This document shows positions 45,761 through 56,200 of a stretch of 64,000 nucleotides of DNA, in pieces. Position numbers and translations under genes: made by a program. Each line of letters opens with the position of its first letter. Position 1 is the first letter of the stretch. The notes below the pieces were generated by a model. It made no database searches. It was not told where the DNA came from and saw only the letters and a list, made by a program, of their open reading frames with translations. The stretch lies in assembly GCA_048772705.1 (NCBI GenBank), contig JBLWGC010000230.1:1054001-1118000 (forward strand), written 5' to 3'. This stretch comes from Leidyana gryllorum EB-2025a (lineage: Eukaryota > Apicomplexa).

Positions 45761-45780
45761 TGGTCAAAAATTGCTGTCAC

Positions 45781-48187
45781 ATGGCCACAACCTTCGCTGA
45801 CCATTTCCCCACTCTCAAGCCTGACCTCATTCAAGGACTTACGGCGGCCAATTATGTCTCACCCGCAGAGATACAACGCTCAGTCATCCCGCCCGGTTTG
45901 AAGGGACAAAGTAAGCAGCGCTCTCTAATGGCACAACTTGTGGTCTGCAGATATTGTGGCTCAAGGAGCCTCGGGATGTGGCAAAACCGTTGCCTTCACA
46001 TGTGTTTGTCTCAACAGAATAGACCCCTCCATGGTACACCCCCCTCGTTACGACCTGCAGCCTATTCCTCGCTGTCCTGAGGTCCCAATCCCATCGCCCC
46101 AACGTCTCCAATGTTTGGTCATAGCCCCTACGAGAGAAGTAGCAGTGCAAGTGGCTGATGAGTTTGTCAGAATCGGCTGGTATATGATAGGGAATGAAGG
46201 CGTAGGAATTGTTTGTTGCGTCGGCGGAGTTGCTGTACACGCCGACCTCCTCGCTTTGCGAATCCGGCGGCCTCAAATCGTTATTACGACTCCGGGGAGA
46301 CTACTTTCTCTCATTCAAGACGAGTCCTCAGAGAGTCAACGGAGACTCGCCGAGAAGAAGGTCACCAGAACTCGCTTGGATCAAGTGAAATGGAATATAC
46401 CCCCATTGAAGATTGTCATATTTGAAGAGGCTGACCGACTCTTAACGGAGAACTTTGAACGCCAAACTCTGACTATCGTCCGCTACCTAAGCGTCAGAGG
46501 CTATAGACCCACCTGTCTATTCTTCTCGGCGACATACGCCCCACAGCTCCTTCAGCTCACCGAGAAAATCACCTTTACTCTGGCCAATAGTCGTCGCCCC
46601 AGACAGCAGCCGCTGAAATCAGTCTCAGATGAGAAGGCGGAAACTTCTGTCAACGGTGGAGACGCCACTGAGACACAAAATCAGCCCTCAGATGAGATGG
46701 CCGAGCTGTGTGGGGAAGGGGGAGACACCAATGAGACTAACAATCCCCTCTTAGAGGAGAGGGTGGTGACTGCCGACGGAGGGAAAGACTCCGTTGAGAG
46801 AGAAATCCGCCTTCTCTCAGGTGAGAAGGCGGAGGCTGCTGGCGAGCTTTCAAGTTCGAATGAGGATCCGGAGCCGAAGAAGCTTCGAAGCGATTCGGAT
46901 ACCAACATGTCAGTGGAGGAAGACGAACTTTATGTTATGGTAGACGGGGTGTCACCGGAACCTCCACCGGAGATCAAGGCGTCTCGGGTCCTACGCAAAT
47001 GCTATCTTGTCTCCAGTTTTATAATACACCCTGCGAATGCCACTCTGGATACAATGAGATCGACTGTGAAGGCTCACATTCCCATCAATGTTGATGCTGA
47101 TGAGGAGCAGCTCAAACTGCTCAAAGAGAAAGAAGTGCAAACTCCCGCCCTTGACAGAGTTCCGTGCCAATATATATCGCTTTCAGAAGACATGACTGTG
47201 GAAGACCTGTGCACTGCACTCATCAAGAACTTGAACCTCGACCCCGATCAAGTCAAGATGACCCCCGAAGAGACTTCAGAGATGGCTGGTGAGGGCTCTG
47301 CACTGGAGAAGAGTAGTGGTCCTCCGTCCATGGACAGTGAAGAGACGAACCCGCTGACAGCAAAGGGTGATGAGGATACAACTGGGGAAGGTCAAGGAAG
47401 CTCGCCGAGTGGAGTTTTGCAAGAAATATCGAGGGCTGATGGCGGCGATACAGAGACAGTGGACGAGACTGTGGAAGCTTTGGGAGGGTCTGTCACCGAT
47501 GCGAATGACGATCTGGCAACACATCCCTTGATGAAGCTGGCCGAGTGGGCTATGGAGGACGAAGAATGGTCGCATTGGCCAGATCTCTTTCCAAAGTTCT
47601 TGACCGTAGTGGGACTGGTGTGGCATTACCGCTCTTTGTGGACTCAAATGTGCATTTTCTGCAACGATGCGTTCAGTGGTCAGAAGATAGCTCAAGCACT
47701 CACACACTTAGGGGTGGCTGCTGCCTACATCAGGTTAGTCAGCAGATTTGGGCAAACACCAATTGCTCTTGTCGTTCGCAGTGGGAGGATGACGCAGGCT
47801 GTCCGGCTTCACCACATTCAAGCGATGAAGATGGGGGAGCTGAAGGTGTTGGTTGGGTCAGATGTGGTAAGTGGATTGTGTGTGTGGGACAAGGGTTGTG
47901 ATGTGACGAATAATATCTTGACGACTTTAGCTGGCACGAGGAATCGATGTTCCAGAGCTGAACTTAGTGTTGTCAATAGATCTGCCCCAGGAGAAGGAGA
48001 CTATATTGCATCGGATAGGGAGAGCTGGACGGTTTGGTAGGTGGTATATAGGGGAGAGGAGTAGTATATTGGTTGCACATTAGGGCGAGAAGGGCACTGT
48101 ACGTTCATTTGCCGGGAGGAGGACGAAGTGCCGACATTGAAACTGTTCTCCATTCAGACAGGGTTTCAGGTCAAGAAGCTTTTCTGA
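45781..48187 (+). CDS. DEAD-box RNA helicase, DDX20/Gemin3-like, motif II EEAD
   Basis: It starts [16 protein letters not shown], with a Q-motif-like segment ([14 protein letters not shown]). Motifs: ASGCGKT (I), APTREVAVQ (Ia), TTPGRL (Ib), FEEADRLL (II; usual DEAD replaced by EEAD), [11 protein letters not shown] (III). Exons 2 and 3 continue into the second RecA domain, and after introns [12 protein letters not shown] (V) and [10 protein letters not shown] (VI) end the core. SATY(P/A) and the N-terminal FAD phrase recall DDX20, an SMN-complex helicase. About 300 residues of Glu/Asp/Ser/Thr-rich sequence (about 46610-47550) separate motif III from the second domain. The last exon reads [16 protein letters not shown] and stops at 48185-48187. 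Introns include 45911-45950 (40 nt). Confidence 0.75.
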
Positions 48188-48212
48188 TGGGGAAGAAAAC
48201 GATTTGTGCTCG

Positions 48213-51200
48213 ATGGGGGGTTCAGCAAGTTCATCCAAAGGAGAGAACTCCAGGTATGGAGAAGAGAGATTCAATAATTGTGGTAGCCGATATCTGAATG
48301 TATTCAATGAGTTGAGCTTCGAAACGGGCTCCAAACTACACTTCTTCCAATTCTGTAATGGCGACCGATACTATGGGTGCGTGTTCAATACAGTAATCAT
48401 TTGCTACCGGTGTATCACTCGTCAGACCTGTGGATCCAGATGGAGTTCCAGGGGGAGGTAACGGGCTGATTTTGTATCGGTGAGGAGTAAAAACACCCCA
48501 CACGAGTTGATTGAATTTGCCGCGCCCACAATTACAGAGACGGATCAGCGTTCGTGGGCGGCGTCGACAGAGGGAAACGGTCAGGTCGAGGTACCTTTAT
48601 ACACGCCCCCAGTGATGTGCAATATGACGGTGGGGCAATTGTTGGTCTCTCACCAAATCCAACTCTCCAGGCGGATGGCTCGACGACAAGTGGGATGGCG
48701 ACGGGACCCTTTATTCTGTTCACGATCAGACTATCCTCAAAGGCACTTGGAATCGAGGCGAACTGGCCACTGAAGGCCGTCGGTATGACCTCAGAACGGG
48801 CATAACATGGGCGTGAGTATTCACAATTTCCTCAATCTTCCCCTGTTCACCCTCCCACAACGCCACTCGACTCGCAATGTGTGTGTTTGTCAGTGAGACA
48901 TACGAGAACGGTCAGCTGATTTCACAGCGTATATTAGAGATGAGCCCCAGGTCCAACGCAAGCACTTCGTCATCTAGAACAAGTCGGCAGAGCTCGGAAG
49001 AACGAGTCTCTACCGGTGGCGCTAAGGGTGGAGAAGCAGCCGATGGATTGTTTGAGCAGCCAGACCATGTCACTGTTGGGGCGCGCCTGAGCCATTTAGA
49101 GTTGCCGGGTCCTTCGAATGCCAGTTGTCCTCGAGGATCGTTGTCTGAGTCTGACAGCAGAGTTCTGGATGATAATAATCCTCTGCAATCGAGTGTGCTG
49201 CAAAGTCGTCGAACGTCGCGATCTTTCTTCAAGTTGGGAGCTGTGTCGTCCATTGTTGGTTCCCCTTCCTTCTTGAACTACTGCTCCCCGCCCCCGACAG
49301 CGCTGAAAGAGTGTATGGATAGACGAGGACAGAGCCTCGTTGAGGGCGTCGCGCCAGCGCGTCTGGATTTCTCGGGGGTCGGGTCGTCCCCGCAGAACTT
49401 CGCGAGCGCTTTCACAATCAACTCTGTTCTCCCAGGAGACATACACAATTACAGTCTCGCACGAGTTGTGTCCTGGACAACGGACGATGTGCTGCAATGG
49501 TTGCGGTCGTTCGATGCTCCCTCTGCTGTTGTCGAAGCTTTTCGTCGACACGAGGTGATCGGTTCGACTCTTCTGACCAGCATCAGTCGAGAATCACTGA
49601 AGCGAGACATTGGCATATTTCCCTTTGGCTACCGCGCCAAAGTGATGGAGCATTTGAAACTACTCAAGTGAGGCTCTTTCTCAGTCCCAATCGATCAACC
49701 TATACTCAATTCTTGCAGACTGCAAGTGTGCTTCGCTGAGGAAACGCAATCAGCGTCTGCATCGTGCATGAGCGTAACACCGCTGGCTCCAATAAACAGC
49801 TGTCGAGTGTCTCCTCTGATCACGCCGCATTCTGACAGACCTCCTCGAGACGCCAAGAGACTTTCTCTGACCCCGAACCGGATTCCGGCATCGGCACGTC
49901 AAACTGACTACTCCAGGCGGAATAGTCGCCTACCGGACATCGCCCCTTCTTCGGCAACTACCAACTTTTATATCCCTTTTCACCAACTGGAGTTCCACGA
50001 GAAGGTGAGTGAGTGAGTGAGTGAGTGGTCTTTGCGCTGGCCGCAATGTGTCTGTCTCACTCTTCTTCCTTTCGCAGTTGGGTGTGGATTCCACCAATAT
50101 GTCGAGTGTGTTCAGAGGACGTTGGTTGGGAAAGGAGATCGCCATAAAAGTGTTCACTGGCTGGCTGGTGAACACAGACGCGTGGTGTCAATATGTACAG
50201 TCACTCATTGATCTGCGGCATCCGAATCTCATATTGGTATTGGGAGTGTCCCGCAGGGCTCCGGATCTCCATTGCGTGGTGATGGAGTACGCTGCGCATC
50301 AATCTCTTCAAGAGTGAGTTTGCCTCTCTCTCCAACGGTGCCGTTATGACTTTGCGCAGTCTGTTACACGGCGCAGAACTCCCTCACCTCTTAGACGGCT
50401 GGGCGAACGTTCCCGTTGGAGACTCTGTGTGCGGCCGGTCAACGCTCAGTCAGCTGTTGACAAGATTAGGCTTCCAAAGCAGACGGATACCCACGTTTCA
50501 TAAACATGAGAATCGAGGGCTGGCCACCGTCACGTCGGACGAAGCGGGATCCTGTATGCCTATCAACCCGTATGCCGATGGAGAGTAAGTCTGACGAGTG
50601 ATACCCCTCTCATTCAAATTTCTGTTAAGCAAATGCGTTGACGAGGGAATGGCGACATTGGCGCTCGGCAAAGCTGAGTATCCAGCCACCTGCTCGGTGT
50701 GTCCCCATATCGATGATTATCTGAATATATTGGTCCCTCCCTCCAACACACATGAGCATGACACCCATGAACATCTGGACTGGCGGGGGCTGGCTCGATC
50801 CAAGTCGACCCCCCAAAAAGCAGACGAAAGTCCCCGAGAAAGAATGACCAATACGCTGTTATTAAGCATTGCAAAGGGTATCGTTCTGGGTTGCATATAT
50901 CTCAATCAAAAGGGCGTAAGTCTCTCGCCCTGCCGTCTCAGCAGATTGTGGATGTCCGACAGATTTTCCACCTCAATCTCAAGCCTTCAAATGTTCTAAT
51001 TGACGAAAGCTTCCATGTCAAGTTGACTGACTTTGGGCAAGCAATGTTAGCCGAGGCCTTCACCAACGCCCCTCTGCACCCACCAGTCCTCAGCAGACCG
51101 CCCTCGGGCAGCTCTGGGAATTGGCGACTGGCCATCTCACCACAAAATGTTGAAGTTCGATGTCGACATTGTGGAGTAAGATTCGACGGATCCAAGTCCG

Positions 51201-51685
51201 CGGTGGTGGAAGCAACCACGCTACGCGCCCGTCGACTCAACTGGTGCGCCCCCGAAGTTCTCCGTGTACCTCTCCGCTACCATGGCTGGGATGATCACAG
51301 CGACGTTTACTCGTTCGGATTAATTCTGTGGGAGATGGTAAGTCAAAACCTTCCCAAACCAAAATGCAATTCGTCCTTGCCCCGCAGTTGACTGGCCGAG
51401 CACCCTTCATTGGCCTGGGACCTACCCACTTGCGCGTGGCTGTAGGATATTCGGGCTTTCGAGTGCCTCTTGTGCGTGTGTGGCTTCCTCTGCAGGTAAG
51501 AGACACAATGCTGCGCTGCTAGAGTTGGGTTTCTTTTACAGCGGCTTTTGGGAAGTTGTCTTGCCTTCATGCCGCGCGAGCGCCCTTCGTTTGCAGAAGT
51601 CCTCTTCACCTTAGTGAACATTCACCAGTTCGCGAATACAGCTGCTGAGGAGGCGCTGATCGCCTTCATTCAGGGTGTTGACTAG
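48213..51685 (+). CDS. TKL1: TKL1-like protein: MORN repeats, SAM domain and TKL kinase domain lacking the HRD Asp
   Basis: The domain order matches Plasmodium TKL1. From the ATG at 48213: MORN-type repeats (CNGDRYYG, then DGSAFVGGVDRGKRSGRGTF and YDGGWLDDKWDGDGTLYSV, over exons up to about 48810). A Ser/Thr-rich linker follows, then a SAM domain at about 49465-49670 (WTTDDVLQWLRSFDAPS, IFPFGYRAKVMEHLKLLK). After another linker comes the kinase domain, from about 50085: FRGRWLGKEIAIKVF (conserved Lys present) and LRHPNLILVLGVS. The catalytic loop reads HLNLKPSNVL instead of HRDLKPSN; then TDFGQA, RLNWCAPEVL and YSFGLILWEM follow. The glycine-rich loop lacks its glycines and no alpha-C Glu is evident. 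It is therefore a probable pseudokinase. The stop is 5 nt from the convergent AP2 gene. Confidence 0.8.
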
Positions 51686-51690
51686 CTTTA

Positions 51691-52386
51691 CTACCCGCGT
51701 CTGTCGCGGGTCTTCTTGTTATACGCCGCAATTTCCTGGTTGCGCTCTAGACGGAAGCGTATAGCCGCATCTCGTGCTTTATCAAACCCTCCGTAGCTCT
51801 TACAGGTGAAGTGCCGGAAGGTTCGCTTTCCACCAAGTGTCCAGGACACAACCCACGCCTGATGCACTCTGTCCCACACCACGCCAGTCACACCACTCGA
51901 GTACTTGGCGTGCCAACCGTGCGCTGGCGGGGTCAGTGGCCGATCTCCAACCGTAGGCATCTTCTTCACACCAGGATGCACAGGGGAAGGATAATAGCCT
52001 CCTTCTTCGCCTCTCATCGCTTGTCGTCGTTGGGTCGGCACGAGTTGAGACACGAAAGGATAACCGCCTTGATGTGGTTGGGGAGGGTACCCATAGAACT
52101 GGGCATCCCCCACCGGAGGCTCAGACCTGAGCATGGGGTGTGTCGAACCCGGTAGTGGAGCGGACATAGCTCCCACTGGAACGAATGATGGAGTACAAGA
52201 GGGTGACGAGTGGACTGCTGGGAGTGGGACCAAACTATGCGGCAAGGAATGCGATGATGGAATCGAAGACGTTGTCAATTCCACTCCAGTGGTGTCGTAA
52301 TCCGCATTCTTCGCTCGAACAGCCGATTCGAAGGACTGGGACGGGATAAGCGCTATATATGGCGGCATGTTTGATAACATATCCAT
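51691..52386 (-). CDS. ApiAP2-type AP2-domain DNA-binding protein
   Basis: The only recognisable domain is C-terminal (about residues 165-220): SGVTGVVWDRVHQAWVVSW, GGKRTFRHF and KSYGGFDKARDAAIRFRLE. This is the SGVxGVxW...W...W...GK(K/R)...F..K.YG...A...AI..R pattern of apicomplexan AP2 domains, putative sequence-specific transcription factors. The rest is Pro/Ser/Tyr-rich and probably disordered. It reads as one exon of 231 residues from the ATG at 52386. A good acceptor (TTTCCTGCAG) lies at about 52413-52422, in frame upstream, so a 5' non-coding exon, or an extra coding exon, is possible. Confidence 0.8.
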   Translation of the reverse strand: MDMLSNMPPYIALIPSQSFESAVRAKNADYDTTGVELTTSSIPSSHSLPHSLVPLPAVHSSPSCTPSFVPVGAMSAPLPGSTHPMLRSEPPVGDAQFYGYPPQPHQGGYPFVSQLVPTQRRQAMRGEEGGYYPSPVHPGVKKMPTVGDRPLTPPAHGWHAKYSSGVTGVVWDRVHQAWVVSWTLGGKRTFRHFTCKSYGGFDKARDAAIRFRLERNQEIAAYNKKTRDRRG

Positions 52387-52491
52387 AGCCTGGGTTTGCG
52401 CTTGTTCACCTGCAGGAAACAATCATAACGATACGCTCGCTTTCAATTATCGAATCGACACGAAACATCAGCACATTCGCAACACGTCAAG

Positions 52492-52837
52492 ATGGACCAA
52501 TTGCCCAAAACTCGGGAAGTCACACACACTCTCCCGGAAGTGTGTGCAGGAGACATCATACTTTCGGGACTAGTCAACCACCTCGAGTAGGTCTCGAGAG
52601 GGTGTGGAACACGCCATGAGCACTTTTGCAATATCGTAATTGCGCTCGATTATATTGAACATCTCAATTTGGATGCACAGTGATCATAGATTTCTTACAC
52701 AGAGATTTGATGTTATTATTGGGGGCTTGACGAGACAACAGTATTTTTGCCTTGATTTCGCCACGAGCACGAATTTCATTGATCATTCGGAGGAGGGTAA
52801 CGGCGAGCGCATCTTGAGTGCGTCTCTGAGCCTGTAA
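52492..52837 (+). CDS. Possible small two-exon protein, tentative
   Basis: An ATG at 52492 opens MDQLPKTREVTHTLPEVCAG and continues ILSGLVNHL. A GTAGGT donor (near 52585) and a CAG acceptor at 52678-52680 join it in frame to RFLTQRFDVIIGGLTRQQ and on to a stop at 52835-52837, about 84 residues. The 3' half lies opposite the end of the minus-strand gene 52664-53173, so one of the two could be chance. It is divergent from the AP2 gene by 105 nt. Confidence 0.3.
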
Positions 52838-53173
52838 GTCAAGGGTGGGGGACAACGAAGGAACGGGGACGGGAGTTTGTGGTTTCCTGAAGGCGAGTAA
52901 TTCTTGCATCCAGGCGGGGATATCATGGGGTCTGATTCCTGGCGGAGCTGGATTGAAGCTCTGTTGTCTTTCAGGTTGCATTCTGGGCATGGGAGCGTGG
53001 GATCGGATAGGCTGTTGTTTCTCAGCCACATCTGGGGCGAAAACTCGGAACTCGGGAGTTTCCTCATGAGGTTTAGATGAGCCGACTGCCCAGAAATAGT
53101 CTTCTTCGCCATTTACAACATCTTCGCTGGGGACCCCAAATGCTTGAAGGTGGTTTCCCAAGTCAGCGTGCAT
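52664..53173 (-). CDS. Uncharacterised protein, 169 residues
   Basis: It reads as a single exon from the first ATG (53173). The protein is Pro/Gln-rich in the middle (RPHDIPAWMQELLAFRKPQ) with a helical C-terminal part (TQDALAVTLLRMINEIRARG) and a basic end. No family was recognised. On its strand, a pyrimidine run and acceptor (TTTTTTTCTATTAATTTAG) lie about 30 nt before the ATG, which suggests a 5'-UTR intron or an undetected upstream coding exon. It diverges from the myosin gene; 85 nt separate the ATGs. Confidence 0.5.
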   Translation of the reverse strand: MHADLGNHLQAFGVPSEDVVNGEEDYFWAVGSSKPHEETPEFRVFAPDVAEKQQPIRSHAPMPRMQPERQQSFNPAPPGIRPHDIPAWMQELLAFRKPQTPVPVPSLSPTLDLQAQRRTQDALAVTLLRMINEIRARGEIKAKILLSRQAPNNNIKSLCKKSMITVHPN

Positions 53174-53258
53174 CTTCTGGCTTGAGGTCAAGGCAGACAA
53201 ACCTAAATTAATAGAAAAAAAGTGGAGGGCACTTAGTTAGTTAGATTTGGTGGTCCGA

Positions 53259-56200
53259 ATGAAGAGACCCTCTCCGGCAGCGACCGCCGGCCCTATCAAC
53301 CCACATACGCTCAGAAGCTTTGGGCGTCAATCACAGGATGTACAGTCCTTTGAGCCTGGATCAACGTGTTGGCTGCTGTATTGGCCGGAAGAGGGCGCGA
53401 ACCCTGATTACATTCCGTGTGTTGTGGTGGAGGTGGTTGATGAGGAGTATGTAGATGTTAATCTGATTGGTGACGATGAAATGCCTCAATTCCTGCGTGC
53501 GGTGAGCAATGAGTTTCGATTGTGAGATTGCGGAGACAGCCCATTTCAACACTGTTGAAAGCGGATTCCAACTTTATGCACCATGACACGGCCGCATTGG
53601 ATGCACTGAACTATCCCAACGTCTTGGAAACTATTCGTCAACGCTTCGAACACGCAGCACTCACTCCAGACAAGAGCTTCATCTATGTTAGTTGTTCCCG
53701 AAAAGAAGCTGAGATCTGATGACCAATTCTGATAGACTTATGCCGGATGGATTCTCTTCGCGGTGAACCCCTACAGTCGATGTGACTCTATGTACGACGA
53801 TTCGTGGTGTGAACGGTATTTTCGAAAGTCCATTACCCAAGAGCTCCCTCATCCCTTCGCTATTGCCTCCATTGCCTACACCAAACTTATTGCTGGTGAG
53901 TTGGACGGCTCGTCGTGGCGGCGGCGAGCAGTCCCAAAGTCCTGCCTGTCCAGTGTTCTGTAGCCGCACGTGCTCTGTTACTTCTGTCTCCACACCCTAC
54001 TGCCGCTCACTGACGACTGACCCAACATAAATCTCTTAGATCACGTTCCACAATACATTCTGATTTCGGGGGAGAGTGGTGGCGGTAAGACTGAGTGCTC
54101 CAAGGTAGGACCAGTTGGCCTTCCATACTTCCTTCCATCTCGACCGTCTGCCTTGTGTTCAGCATATCCTAAGATATCTCACCTGGGTGACCTGGCGACA
54201 ACGGCGACAGCGAGGCCGGATATCGATCGGAGGTCCCGCGGATTCCGCCGAGCGATTAGCTCAGTTATTGATAGAAGCAAATCCTTTGCTCGAGTTCTTT
54301 GGCAATGGTGCGTCCGCGGGGGTGTGTCTTGGCCGCGCTCAAACAACGTCTGTTTCCAGCAAAAACAACCCGAAATGATAACTCTTCCCGCTTTGGAAAG
54401 CTGTTCCAAGTGTACTACGATGCGAATGGCGAGCATCTGCTGTCTGCTCGCTTGTGTACCTACCTGTTGGCAAAGTCTCGGGTAGTACAAGTGCCACAAG
54501 GAGAGGAGAACTACCACGTGTTTCATGCCTTGATGGCTTTAGATTCTCAGACATTGAAAGGGTTACGATTGGAAGAGGACTTTTCATCCCCATTTCTCGG
54601 GGATAATCAGGCCCACAACGCTAATTCCGCATACCACGAAGGAGGACCATTCCACATCAGTCAACTTTGTAACGCTCTCGACGTGTTTGGGATCTCCACC
54701 CGTTATCAAGTGTGTCTCTTTGAAGTCCTTTCGTCAATATTGCATCTCGGAAACCTCGAGTTTGCGCAAAGACCGGGTGAGCAGCGCGTGCGAGTGGCCA
54801 ATCCAGAAGTATTGGCCATCGTCTGTAAGCTATGGGGCGTTGAGGATGAAGGACTCGGCGCCGCTACAGATCGACTCGAAATTCTTCTGACTTCGAAACA
54901 GATTCGCGAAACTCGATCCCTCCTCACTGTCAGTCAATGTAAACACGCCACCTTTGCTCTCGCTAAAGGTCTCTACGAGGCTTTGTTCGAGTATCTCGTT
55001 GGCATCGTTCGGCGCGTTCTCTCGTGTACAGGCGCCGGCGAGGTCATCGATGAAGAGAGTGAGTCGCCACCGTCTGTCTGTCTGCCTCCACCACACTCCG
55101 CAATTCATCAGATTGTATTGGAGTGTTGGATCTATTTGGCTTCGAGAATATGGAACCGGGGAGCCGGAATGGGTTCGAACAATTGTGTATCAATTACGCT
55201 AACGAGGAGCTCCATCACCATTTCCTCCGCGAGGTTGTCGAGAAAGAGAACCAAATATATGCTGCTGAAGGCTTAGTCCTTGTGGAATCGGCCTTCGGGA
55301 ACGTAGAACAACTTGTCTTCAGCGAAGCCCTCACTGTGCTTCTGGGGTCCCGAAACTCCCCCGGCGTCTTCAACGTTCTCGAAGACAACTGCCGGATGCA
55401 ACAGAATCGTGATCCTGACCTCGCCTTTGTGCGACAAGTCAATCAGCTTCTGACCTCTCTCCGGCCGCCTTCCCCCGGAAAGAAACGGCGTAAGGCTTCA
55501 AGTCTAATACTCCCCGACCCATTGGTAGGAATGAACGCAGAGGGCAGTGGGGGACGGCTCTTCACTATCCATCACTTTGCCGAACCAGTCACATATACGG
55601 CCGATGGGTTCACCGACCGCAATCAGGACCACATCTCGGAAGGTGCGCTGTTGTATATATTTCTCTCTCACTCTCTGTCTGACATTCGCTGAGCAGAGAT
55701 CACCACGTTTCTGTCCACTCAAACCGGCGGTCACATCCGCGTCCTCTTCCCAGTTATGGATGAAGTGGTCACTCACACCACCGCAAAGAAAGCCACTGTC
55801 AGATCCCTCAGTTCTGTATTCATCAAACAAATGACTGGGCTCACCAATGCGCTGGAGAAGACAAGCTGCTATTTCATCAAGTGTCTCAAGCCCAATGATA
55901 CCCAAGAGCCCTTCGAGTTCGACAGCGGCAGAGTCCTTCGTCAGCTCACCACCGGGTAACTACAAAGTGCAAAGTCATACATCTCTCGCCACTCAGAGGG
56001 GTGGGGCCCGTGTTGGAGCTGATGACCAAAGGGTACCCCTGCCGAGTCACCTATGACTCGCTGTGGCAAAAGTTCGCCAATTACCTCCCGTCCGATGTCA
56101 TCGTAAAGGTATGTGTGGGAGTGTGTGATGAGAGCTTCTGAGTGCATCACTGGCTGCAGCTGGATGCCCGCAGTTTCGCCGAGTTGACGATGGGGTTTCT

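Noticed and set aside
48213-51685. KSR or Raf-type kinase of an animal
   Set aside because: MORN repeats plus SAM plus TKL kinase match apicomplexan TKL1, not KSR; the AP2 domain next door also speaks against an animal.
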